34,338 nt of DNA, from the NCBI GenBank assembly GCA_903951445.1, contig CAJBBZ010000051.1, positions 1-34,338 of the forward strand, read 5' to 3'. This document shows positions 22,915-32,700 of the stretch, in pieces. The notes beneath the pieces are model-generated. The model was not told where the DNA came from, made no database searches, and saw only the letters and a program-made list of their open reading frames with translations. This DNA comes from an uncultured beta proteobacterium. GTDB lineage: Bacteria; Pseudomonadota; Gammaproteobacteria; Burkholderiales; Burkholderiaceae_C. Numbering within the stretch: the stretch's first letter is position 1; every line of letters begins with the position of its first letter. Both the position numbers and the translations under genes were made by a program.

Positions 22915-25073
22915 ACGGTCCTGAGGTGGGGTGAGGCAACCGGCGGCGTTTGGAGTTTCTGCAAGACCAAGGCCTTGGGCCCGTCGATCATCACCTGGTG
23001 GTTAGCGACCACGATGAGGCGGTCTACCAGCTCGAGCATTTCGCCCTTGTGTGTCACCAATACCAGGGTGTCGGTGGGGCGAAACGCCGCTTTGAGCGCC
23101 TGCGTGACTTGCAACTCCAGTCCCCGGTCCATGGAGGCAGTGGGTTCATCGAGCAACCACAGCGTGGGTTGGCGCAAAAACGCCCTCGTCAGGTTAACGA
23201 GTTGGCGCTGCCCACCAGACAGGCCGCTGCCGCCCTCATAAATCTCTTGCTGCAAACCTTTGGGATGGGCCGCGATCACCGCCTGTAACAAACCAGTCTG
23301 GCGCGCAGCGGCCAAAATCGCATCATCGCCCGGATCGAGTTGTCCAAGGATCAGGTTGTCGCGCAGCGTGCCAGCAAACAGACGCCCGTCTTGTTGCACA
23401 TAACCCATGTGTTGGGCCAGCACCGGCTTGGAGAGGTGGCCCAGATCGATGTCATCGAGCAGGATGCGCCCCTCTTGCGGCTTGTACATCCCCGACAACA
23501 GGCGCAGCAAGGTGGTCTTTCCAGCGCCGATGGGGCCCAGAACGCCGATTTTTTCTCCGGGGCGGATGACCAGGCTGGGCAAGGCCAGTGCCTTCTTTGC
23601 GCCGTAGCTTGCCACCACGCCCTCGAACCGATAATCACCACGAATGCTGGCAACCACCACCGGTCGCTCTTGACCGTGGTGATCGTCCTGCAGGGCCCAG
23701 AGGCGGTCAAGCCCCTGCAAAGCGGCTTTGGCATGGGCCCATTGCACCAGCTGTCCCGGGACCATCGAGACCGGCGCCAACACCCGGCCCGACAAGATCG
23801 AACAGGCAATTAACCCGCCCATGGTCATCTCACCCCGGCTGACCAGCAGGGCCCCCGCCGCAACCATCAGGGTGTAAGAGATTTGTTGCAGCGCGCCAGC
23901 CAGGTGTTGCGAGTGCTCGCTGATGTTGCGCATCTGCAGATCAAGGTCGCGCGCCTCATCCGTGGTCTTCATCCAACGCGAGAGCATGCGCCAGCCGCCC
24001 TGCCCGGACTTGATGCTCTCGGCCCCTTCAATGGTCTCCACCAGCAGGCCTGTTTTTTGATTGCTCGCGGCATTTGACTTACCAGCAAAGGCATCCACCT
24101 GTTTGCGGTAATACAGACCGACCGCTAAGCAAATTACAAAAAACAGCAAAGGCACCAGCGCCAATGCGCCACCGATCAAGCCGATGATCAGTAAAAAGAG
24201 CAGTGCAAACGGCGCGTCTACCAAAAAGTTGGTGGTGATAGACGTAAAAAACCCGCGCACCGTCTCATAGCCGCGCATCTGTGCGGCAAGTCCACCCACG
24301 CTTTGCGGCAACTGGTCCAGCCGGATTGACAAAAAGCGCAGGTAGACGGCGCGTGACAAGCGTTGATCCACCGCGTCAATCAGGCGCTCATACAGGCTGC
24401 TGCGCACGCGCTTGGTGATCAGCTCGAACACAATCGCCACCAGCACACCCAGGGTCAGCACCAGCAGGGTCTGGGCGGCATGGGTCGGGATGACGCGGTC
24501 ATACACCTGCATGCTATAAAACGAGGTGGCTAAGGCCACCACATTGATCATCAAACCCCCGAGCACCGCCTCGCGTAACAGCTTGCGGTGGGCAAAAATC
24601 TCGTCGCGAATCAACCGATACACCGCGCTCTTGCTCGCCTCATAGGGGCGGGCGAGCTTGAATGTGGCAAACATGTGGTCAGGCAAAGCCGCATCGGCGC
24701 GCTCTTGCCAGCGCTGGGTACTGCTATCCCACCATTCGCTGATCCACTCGCCTTGCGCGTTTTGACCGCGCAGTACGCCCCAATGCCCCCCCGATTGGCC
24801 AAACGGGGCAAAAATCAGGGCGGGTGCGCGGCTAGCATCTGGCGCCTTGAGCCAGCGCGCCGCGCCCACCTGCAAGTGATCGGCTACGGTTTTAAGCTGT
24901 AGCCGTGGGTCATCGGCAGGCTGTTTTGAGGCAGCTTCTGCCGCCTCTTGCAAGGCCAGGCGATCAACGCTCTCGTGTTGCAACTGCGCGAGGCGCGCCA
25001 GGCAAGGCAATAGATGGGCGTTCGCCTCTGTCGCCTGTTCTTGGAGAAGAGGGTCTGCGTCCAGAGCTATCAT
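22911..25073 (-). CDS. type I secretion ABC permease/ATPase (LssB/LapB-like)
   Basis: 720 residues from the preferred ATG at 25073, which overlaps the TolC-like stop by 4 bases (ATGA). The frame also has an ATG at 25112, inside the upstream gene. The N-terminal 130 residues are a C39-peptidase-like domain without the catalytic Cys (HWGVLRGQ remains), a type thought to hold the substrate rather than cut it. Then come the membrane domain (spans near 155-200, 265-310 and 380-415) and the ATPase: Walker A GPIGAGKTT (about residue 515), LSGGQRQ signature, Walker B LWLLDEP and H-loop LVTHK. It should drive export of the giant repeat protein encoded on the right, the only plausible substrate in the window. 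Confidence 0.94.
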   Translation of the reverse strand: MIALDADPLLQEQATEANAHLLPCLARLAQLQHESVDRLALQEAAEAASKQPADDPRLQLKTVADHLQVGAARWLKAPDASRAPALIFAPFGQSGGHWGVLRGQNAQGEWISEWWDSSTQRWQERADAALPDHMFATFKLARPYEASKSAVYRLIRDEIFAHRKLLREAVLGGLMINVVALATSFYSMQVYDRVIPTHAAQTLLVLTLGVLVAIVFELITKRVRSSLYERLIDAVDQRLSRAVYLRFLSIRLDQLPQSVGGLAAQMRGYETVRGFFTSITTNFLVDAPFALLFLLIIGLIGGALALVPLLFFVICLAVGLYYRKQVDAFAGKSNAASNQKTGLLVETIEGAESIKSGQGGWRMLSRWMKTTDEARDLDLQMRNISEHSQHLAGALQQISYTLMVAAGALLVSRGEMTMGGLIACSILSGRVLAPVSMVPGQLVQWAHAKAALQGLDRLWALQDDHHGQERPVVVASIRGDYRFEGVVASYGAKKALALPSLVIRPGEKIGVLGPIGAGKTTLLRLLSGMYKPQEGRILLDDIDLGHLSKPVLAQHMGYVQQDGRLFAGTLRDNLILGQLDPGDDAILAAARQTGLLQAVIAAHPKGLQQEIYEGGSGLSGGQRQLVNLTRAFLRQPTLWLLDEPTASMDRGLELQVTQALKAAFRPTDTLVLVTHKGEMLELVDRLIVVANHQVMIDGPKALVLQKLQTPPVASPHLRTV

Positions 25074-26371
25074 TTTGTACTCTCGCTCAGCGCCTGAATA
25101 CCGCGCGTGCAAGCGGCCAGACGCCAGGTCACCACCACCTGCATGGCCTGCAAGTCAGCCAATTGCGCCTCAATCTGCGCCAGTTCACGCGCAGCGTTCA
25201 TCACATCAAGCCAAGACTTGCGTCCGGCCAAAAATTGTCGGTCGTAAGAGGCAGAGACATCTTCGGCAGAATTTAAGGAAGTCTGCATGGATTGCAAGCG
25301 GCTTGTCAAGGCCAGCGCCTGTGCATGATCAGTCAACACCTGTTCGGTGAGCGTACGCGACTGCACCTCAATCTCGCTCAGGGCGGCGGCGTACTGCGTC
25401 TGCGCGGCTTCGATGTTCGACAGCGTTGACAAACCTGCCCCAAAGCGGCTCGACAGGCCGATAAAGAGCCGCGACTGTGCCGCTGCATTGGCCTGGTTGT
25501 AATTGCCCGATTGATACTCGAGCCGAGCATAGACCTCGGGTAGCAAATCAGCTCGGCGCTCGGCGACGGTGGCCTGCTGCACCCGTGCCTGCGCCCGCGC
25601 CTTGGCAACCGTTGGGCTTGCGGCCAGAGCCAACTCCAGCAGGCCTGTTAAACCCGCCGGCCCCAGACCCAAGTCGCGCGGCAAAGCCAAGGTCTGCCTC
25701 AGCGCTGCTGCATCAATCTGTCGGCCCACCAGTTGGGATAGGCGTGCAATTGCGATATCGGCCTGCGAGCGTGCCGCCGTCACGTCCGCCGAGACGGCCT
25801 CCAGCCTCGTCAGGGCAAGTGTCAGATCACTTTGAGAAGACACCCCCTCAGTCAAACGGCGTTTGGTCTGCTCGCGCAGCCGCACATGGGTCGCTAGGCT
25901 TTTTTCATGAGCAAGCGCCTTGAGATCCGCCGACAGCCAATCACCATAGGTTTGTATCGCACGCAGGCCCAACTGCAATTTCACGTCGTCGAGCGATGCC
26001 TGGCTTGCCGTCAGCCCCGCTGCGGCTTTGTCCACCCCTGCTGCCAGGCGCCCGCCGGTCCACAGGGGTTGTTGCAGCCGGGCAATGGCTACGCGGTTGT
26101 CGCCTTGGTATAGCGTGTCATTGCCGCCGGTGCCGGCCGCCTCAATGGACAGCGAAGGGGTGGGGTAATACTGCCAACGCGCACTGTCTACGCCAGACTG
26201 GGAAGACTGCACTAAAGCGGTTTGCGCCTGCGCAGAGGGGTGTGAGGCAAGGGCAATGGCGATCAATTGCTCCAGGGGCTGGGCGCATGCCGGGTGCGCC
26301 AAAAACCAAAGCAACATAATGCCGCGGGTGTAGGTCAGGAACTCCATTGTCATAGACTTTTCTTGTTCCAT
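25070..26371 (-). CDS. TolC-like outer-membrane channel of type I secretion
   Basis: 433 residues. An N-terminal signal peptide of about 30 residues (hydrophobic GIMLLWFLAHPACAQ, with cleavage likely after ACA) is followed by the two outer-membrane-efflux-protein repeats: LEQLIAIALASHPSAQAQ at the start of the first and LLELALAASPTVAKARAQ at the start of the second. Long heptad-rich helices and the beta-barrel region with YARLEYQSGNYNQ complete the family pattern. It forms the outer-membrane exit of the exporter encoded by the next two genes, with which it is translationally coupled. A possible ribosome site AGGAG lies about 13 bases before the ATG, somewhat far. It has its own transcription unit: a terminator closes the repeat-protein gene upstream. 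Confidence 0.93.
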   Translation of the reverse strand: MEQEKSMTMEFLTYTRGIMLLWFLAHPACAQPLEQLIAIALASHPSAQAQTALVQSSQSGVDSARWQYYPTPSLSIEAAGTGGNDTLYQGDNRVAIARLQQPLWTGGRLAAGVDKAAAGLTASQASLDDVKLQLGLRAIQTYGDWLSADLKALAHEKSLATHVRLREQTKRRLTEGVSSQSDLTLALTRLEAVSADVTAARSQADIAIARLSQLVGRQIDAAALRQTLALPRDLGLGPAGLTGLLELALAASPTVAKARAQARVQQATVAERRADLLPEVYARLEYQSGNYNQANAAAQSRLFIGLSSRFGAGLSTLSNIEAAQTQYAAALSEIEVQSRTLTEQVLTDHAQALALTSRLQSMQTSLNSAEDVSASYDRQFLAGRKSWLDVMNAARELAQIEAQLADLQAMQVVVTWRLAACTRGIQALSESTK

Positions 26372-26650
26372 TCGCGTCTCTTGCTCCTAGCGCATTAAGT
26401 TTGCAGTGGTCGCAGATTAGTTGAGCGATGCGGTCCAATATTTCTTGATATTTCAGCGGTGCGCACGCCATCCCGAACCGGCAAGGGGCTGGGTTGCTAT
26501 CGCCCAGCGAGCGTGGCGCAGCGCGCTTACTGCCCGCTCGCCGCCGATGAGCCTGTCACCCGCCTTCGGACACGCATGGGCTTTGGTCTCGTTGCAGTTG
26601 CACCGGCACGCCCCCGGCCCCTGCCTATGGCAATGTCGCAATACAAGACC

Positions 26651-26676
26651 TGACCCCGGCCCCTGACCCCGGCCCC
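26651..26676. repeat. 13-bp tandem repeat in REP-like block
   Basis: Two exact copies of TGACCCCGGCCCC (26651-26663 and 26664-26676), preceded by CAAGACC. GACCTGACCCC-type ends are, as I recall, common next to REP-associated (RAYT) transposase elements in proteobacteria; no transposase is present here. Probably a relic of such an element. Confidence 0.45.
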
Positions 26677-26679
26677 CAA

Positions 26680-26715
26680 AAAAAGCCCAACCCGATTACT
26701 CCGGTTGGGCTTTTT
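26680..26715 (-). terminator. intrinsic terminator of the giant repeat-protein gene
   Basis: AAAAAGCCCAACC (26680-26692) and GGTTGGGCTTTTT (26703-26715) form a strong stem with a 10-base loop. On the - strand it ends in a run of T, 36 bases past the stop codon of the giant gene. It can also work in the other direction. Confidence 0.92.
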
Positions 26716-26750
26716 GCTAGGCCCCTGGCTTTAACGCCAAGGCCCGTGGC

Positions 26751-29700
26751 TTAAATCACCACATGGTTCGCATTCACCATCGCTTGCTCGATCAACAACT
26801 GCACCGCGCTGGTGTAGCTGTTGTACACCACCAAGTCGTGGCCGTTGTAGTTCACCACGGTGCCCGAGTTGGTCCAGCCGATGCCGATGTGCAGCGTGTC
26901 TTGCGCATCGCCCAACACCGCCAACTGCTTAGCCGAGGTGGCGCTAGTGCTGGTGCTGTTACTGGTGCCGCTGTTGAACAAATTGCCGCCCGACAAGTCC
27001 AGCACATCTTGCAGGCTCAGGGTCAGCGCATTGGCTGCGCTGTCAGACAACAAGTCCACCACCGCCACCGCGTGGCTGCTTTGCTTGCCCACTTGCGCCA
27101 AGTTCAGCGCCGCGCCATCGGCCAGCTTCAGGGTGCCCAAGCCAGCGCTGTCGCTGCCCATGGAGTAGCCCAAGCTGGTGTACTCAAAGCCCACGTCAGC
27201 CACCAGCACTTGCGTGCCGTCGGCGGCGGTGGCCGTGGTCTGGCCATACTCGGTCACGCCGTCTGCGGGTGTACGCACCACGTTGTCGCTGGTCAGCTTG
27301 ATTTCGGTCAGGCCCAAATCGGCCAGGCTGCTCACTTCGCCCGCATCGCTCACGCCGTTTTGGTTGGCGTCTTGCCACACCATGAACTCGCCAAACTTCG
27401 CATCTTGCGCGTTGAATTGGCCGTCATGGTTGGTGTCAAACGCCGCCGCCAAGCCCTGCAAGTCGGTGTTGCCACCGTATTGCGTAAAGGCGTATTGGCT
27501 GTTGTTGTGCACCATGCCGTCGGCAAACTTGTCCCACACCAACACGCCGTCTTGCGCGCCGGCCCATGGGGTGGAGTCCATCACACCGTCGCCATTTACG
27601 TCCATCACCACACGGCCGTAGCTGATCGCACCGTCCCGGTTCAAGTCGACAACCACCGGGGCGGCATTGGTGAATAGCGGCGCGTTCACCACCGCATCGG
27701 TCGTCGCCACATTGCCCACTACATCCCTGGCAAAACCCGCTGCAATATCCAAGGTGTCCAGAGTTGCTCCACCATATCCAGTGACGGCCTCCAAGGACGT
27801 GCCTTTGCCGCTGGTCAAGACGATGGTCAGGGTTGTGCCATCGGTCACATTCACCGAACTGATATCCCCCAAGACAAAGCTGACATTGCCTGTCGTGTTG
27901 TCATCGCCATCTATGTCCCAGGACAACTTGGTCCAGTCGAGCCGGCCTTTGATGTTGGTGCTGGCCGTCTCACCTACTTCCAGCAAGCTGTTGTAATTCG
28001 TCCCCGTTAGCACCAAGGTGTTTGTGCTGGCCGAGTAATCACCACGGGTGTTGGTCACCGTAGGCGCAGTGGCATCCACCGACAAGGTGGCACTCGAAGC
28101 TTCTGAGACGTTGCCTGTACGGTCGACCACGAACAGCTTGTAGGAGCCCTCCGTTGCCGGCGCCAGAATAGAGTTCGCCTCGCCGTACGATGTCTCTGTC
28201 ATAGTGGCGCCCGCTACAAAGCTGGTTGTACCGGCTGGCGCAAACCAGACGTTGTTGTAGGAATCACCCGAGCTGACGATCGTGACCGCACCTCCTCCGG
28301 CAACTTTGTCTACAGAGGTAGCGAACACAGCGTTTTGGTTGCTCGGGGCTGTGTTGTCAATCGTCAGGCCTCCAACCGGGACTGAGATGTTTCCCGCCGC
28401 ATCGATCAGGTACAGCCGGTACGCGCCCTCTCTTGCTGGCGCCAGAATGGAGGTCGCCACGCCGTTAAAGGCTTTTGTCATGGTGTCACTCTCTGCAAAG
28501 CTTGTCGTACCCGCTGGCGCGAACCAGACATTGTTGGAATCGTCGCCCGAGCTCCCGATCGTGATCGCAGTACCACCGTTCGCGTAGAGGTTTGAAGAAT
28601 ATACCGTGGCTGGGTTGTTAGGAGGAGTGCTGTCCACTCTCACGGTGCTGGTCGAAGCGCTTGACACGTTACCTACCGCATCGATCAAGAACAGCTTGTA
28701 GTCGCCATCTGTTTCTGGCGCCAAAATAGAGGTCGCCACACCGTTAACGGCTTTTGTCATGGTGTTGAAAGGCACGAAGCTGGTCGCACTCGCTGGCGCT
28801 AACCAGACATTGTTGGAAGACTCGCCCGAGCTCCCGATCGTGATCGCAGCCCCACGCTTCACAGCCACGGATCCCGCCAATACCGTGTCCTGGTTGCTAG
28901 GGGCTGTAGTGTCCACCGTCAGGGTGGCAGTCGAAGCGCTTGACACGTTGCCTACCGCGTCGATCACAAACAGCTTGTAGGCGCCCTCTGTTGCCGGTGC
29001 CAGCATCGAGGTTGTCATAGTAGATGTTGTCATGGTGGCGCCAGCCACAAAGCTGGTCGTACCTTCTGGTGCGAACCAGATCTTGCCGTTTGATTCGTTC
29101 GGGCTCACGATCGTGACCGCAGCGCCCCCCTTTTTGGACACAGAGGCCGCGAATGCAGTGTCCTGGTTGGTCGGGGCCGTGGCGTCTACATTGAGGGTGG
29201 CATTCGAAGCGGCCGAAACGTTGCCGGCCGCATCGATCACGTACACCTTGTATGCGCCAGTGGTTGCGGGTGCCACGATCGTGGTTGCTACGCCGTTCAC
29301 GGCTTTTGTCATGGTGTCGCTCTCCACAAAGGTCGCTGTGGTGAGCGTGCCAGAAGGCGCTAACCAGACGCTGTTGGGAGACTCGCCCGAGCTTCCGATC
29401 GTGACCGCAGCCCCACCCTTTACTGGCGTTGTGGTGATAGGGCTTCCAACAGCGGTGGCGCTGGTCGGGGCCGTGTTGTCCACAGTGAGGACGACTGTTG
29501 ACCCGCTTGAGACGTTGCCTGCCGCGTCGATCACAAACAGCTTGTAAGAGCCCGCATTTGCTGGTGCCAGAATCGAGGTCGCCGCACTGCCGGCGGTTGT
29601 CATGGTGTTGCTGGCCGCAAAGGTCGCTGTAGTCAGCGTGGTGGATGGTGCAAACCAGACACTGCCGCCTACTTCGTTTGCAGCATTGATCGTGATACCC

Positions 29701-32700
29701 GACCCTCCTTTTTTACTCACGGCAGCAGTGAATACATCGTTTTGGTTGGTCGGGGCCGTGTTGTCCACCGTCAAGGTGGCAGTCGAAGCGCCCGAGACGT
29801 TGCGTGCCCCATCCATCACGAACAGCTGGTAGACGCCCTCTGTGCTTGGCGCAGTAATAGTGGTCGCCGTGCCGGTGTTGTATTTAATCGTGTCGCCCGT
29901 CACAAAATTGGTCGTACCGGCTGGTGCCAGCCAAACAGAGCCATTGGTTTCACCAGCGCTTGCGATCGTGACCTGAGTCCCAGTTCTTTTGCTGACGTTG
30001 GAGGCGAAGACGGTATCCTGGTTGACTGGGGCCGTGGTGTCCACCATAAAGGAAATATTGTCCGCAACAGCCGCGTGCGTGAGTGTTGCCGCATTGCCCG
30101 CTGCATCGCGCAGCGTTGCGCCATTGAGTGCCAGGCTGTTGGCTGCAATGCTGATACCGTTGGTGTCCGTTTGGTCGGCAAGAATGGTGTAGGTGAAGGT
30201 GAGATTACGGCTGCCACTGCCTGAGGCGTAGGCTGCTTGCACGGTGGTCGTACCAATTTGCAGCGCCAAGGTCGGCGAGCCGCCGGTGGTGTCAACGTTG
30301 ATGGTCTCGCTCACCGCCATTCCGACTGTGAGCACATCCCCTGCGTTATATGTGTTACTGAACCAGCCCGTGCCGGAGATGCTAAAGGTCGAAAAGGTGG
30401 GGGCCGTGCCGTCCACTGTCAGGGTAGGCCCGGAAGCAGCTGAGACGTTGCCTGCTGCGTCAATCACGTACAGCTTGTAGTCGCCATCGGTTGCTGGGGC
30501 CAAAATGGAGGTTGCCGTGCCGCCCGCTGTTGTCTTGGTCGCACCAGACACAAAACTGGTCGTACCCGCGGGCGCGAACCAGACACTGCCGTTGACTTCG
30601 TTCGCGCTCACGATCGTGACCGCCGCCGAACCAGGCAAGATCGCATTGGCTGCAAATACGGTGGTTTGATTGGACGGAGCAATGGTGTCGACCAGATAGC
30701 CCGCGTCGTCCGCAACCGCGCTGAAAGTCGGCGTGACCAAGTTGTTGCCTGCCAGATCGCTGAGCGTGCTGCCATTGAGTTGCAGGTTGTTGGCCAAGAT
30801 GCTGATGCCGTTTGTGTCGGTATCACCAGCTTGAATGGTGTACTTGAAGACCAACGCCGAGCTGTTGTTACCCGAGTTATAGGCCGCGCCCACACTGTTG
30901 CCGTTCAGGTTCAGCATGAGCTTAGCGTTGCTACTGGAGACGGTGGAAGCCTCACTCATCGTGAGCGTCACACTCACCACATCCCCGACGTTCAGGGTGT
31001 TGTTTTGCAGCCCCGTGGCGCTGGTGATGGCCACGCCACTGATGGTGGGGGCTGTGTTGTCCACCAGATAAAGCGCGTTGGCCGCAACCGCCGTGTGCGT
31101 GAGCGTTGTTGCTGCATTGCCCACTGCATCGCTGAGCGTACCGCCATTGAGTGCCAGGCTGTTGGCCGCGATGCTGATGCCGTCTGGGTCCGTTTGGTTG
31201 GCCAAAATGGTGTACGTAAAGACCAATGCCGTGGTGCCTGTGCCTGAGGCGTAGGCCGCTTTTACGGGCGTCTCGCCAATCAGCAAGTCCAGGGTTGGCC
31301 TGCCGCCGGTGGTCACCACGGTGGTGGCCTCGCTCATCGTGACCGTCACACTGACTACATCACCCGCGTTCAGTGTGTTGTTGAGACGCCCTGTGGTGGC
31401 TGTGGTGATCGCAATGCCAGATACTGAGGGGGGCGTGGTGTCGACTGTCAGACTGCTGGTCGAAGCACCCGAACGTGCGCCTGCAGCGTCGATCACGAAA
31501 AGTTTGTAGATGCCCCCTGTGTTGGGCGCCAGAATCGAGGTCGCCGTGCCACCCGCTGTTGTCATGGTGTCGCCAGCCACAAAGCTGGTCGTATCAGCTG
31601 GCGCAAACCAAACGCTGTTGCCCGCGTCTCCAGAACTCAAAATCGTGACCGCAGCCGCCCCTTTTTTGGTCGCAGCGCTCGAGAACACCGTGCTCTGGTT
31701 GGTCGGGGCCGTAAAGGTCAATGGCGCGTTGAGCGCTCCATCCGTCGTCGCCACATTACCCCATGTGTCCTTGGCAAAACCCGCTTGTATATCCAAGGTG
31801 TCCAGCGTTGCACCACCAAATCCAGAGGTGGCCTCCAGGGATGCGCCCTTGTCGCTAGCCAGCACAACCGCCAGGGTCGTGCCGTTGGTCACCTTGGCTG
31901 AAGTGATATCGGTCAAAGTAAAGCTGACATTGCCTGTCGTGTTGTCATCGCCATTGATGTCCCACGTCAGTTTGCTCCAGTCCAGCCGCGCCTTGATGTC
32001 GGTTGCAGCCGACTCGTTACTCTCTAGCAAAGTGCTGTAATTCGTGCCCGTCAGTACCAAGGTGTTTGTGCTTGACGCATAGTTGCCGCTGGTGATGGTC
32101 GCAGTTGGGGCCGTGGCGTCCACCGTCAAGGTGCCATTCGAAGCGGGCGAGACATTGCCCAGCACGTCGAGCAGATAGAGCTTGTAGGCGCCATCGCTTG
32201 CTGGCGCCAGAATCGAGGTCGCCGTGCCGCCAGCTGTGGTCATGGTGGTGCCAGCCACAAAGCTGGTCGTACCGGCTGGCGCAAACCAAATACTGTTGGC
32301 GGCATTGCCAGAGCTCACGATCGTGACCGCAGACGAAGCACCCTTGGTTACATTCGTTGAAAATATGGGCTGAATGTAGGTCGAGGTTGGAGCCGTAAAG
32401 CTCAATCCAGCGTTAGCCTTGGCATCTGTTGTCGCCGCGTTGCCTGATAAATCCCTGTCAAAACCCGCTGCAATATCCAAGGTATCGAGCGTTGCACCAC
32501 CAAAACCAGAGGTGGCCTCCAGGGATGCGCCCTTGGCGCTGGTCAGCACAATCGTCAGGGTCGTACTGCTCGCCATGGCGGAAGAGATATCGCTCAAAGT
32601 AAAGTTGGCATTGGGTGTGGTGTCGTCATCACCGTTGATGTCCCACGACAGCTTGCTCCAGTCCAGCCGTGCTTTGATGTCTGTCATCGGACTCTCTCCT

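Larger units (their letters stand above)
26372..26750. other. spacer between repeat-protein gene and secretion operon
   Basis: 379 bases, no convincing gene. It contains the terminator of the giant gene (26680-26715), a GC-rich REP-like block (about 26605-26676) and presumably the promoter of the leftward secretion operon. An AT-rich imperfect dyad (AATATTTCTTGATATTT, 26439-26455) lies about 70 bases upstream of the TolC-like start and is a candidate control site. No clean -35/-10 pair was found. A 62-codon frame at 26453-26641 on - was not accepted as a gene. Confidence 0.5.

Noticed and set aside
26453..26641. 62-codon frame on - in the spacer before the TolC-like gene
   Set aside because: Arg/Ala/Cys-rich translation of GC-rich repeat-like DNA, with no ribosome site or family resemblance.
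26763..27677. 304-codon open frame on + opposite the end of the giant repeat-protein gene
   Set aside because: It is antisense to a well-supported coding region with Ca-loop motifs and a terminator in the right place. The product is low-complexity, rich in His, Val and Arg, as expected from reading the complement of GC-rich repeats.
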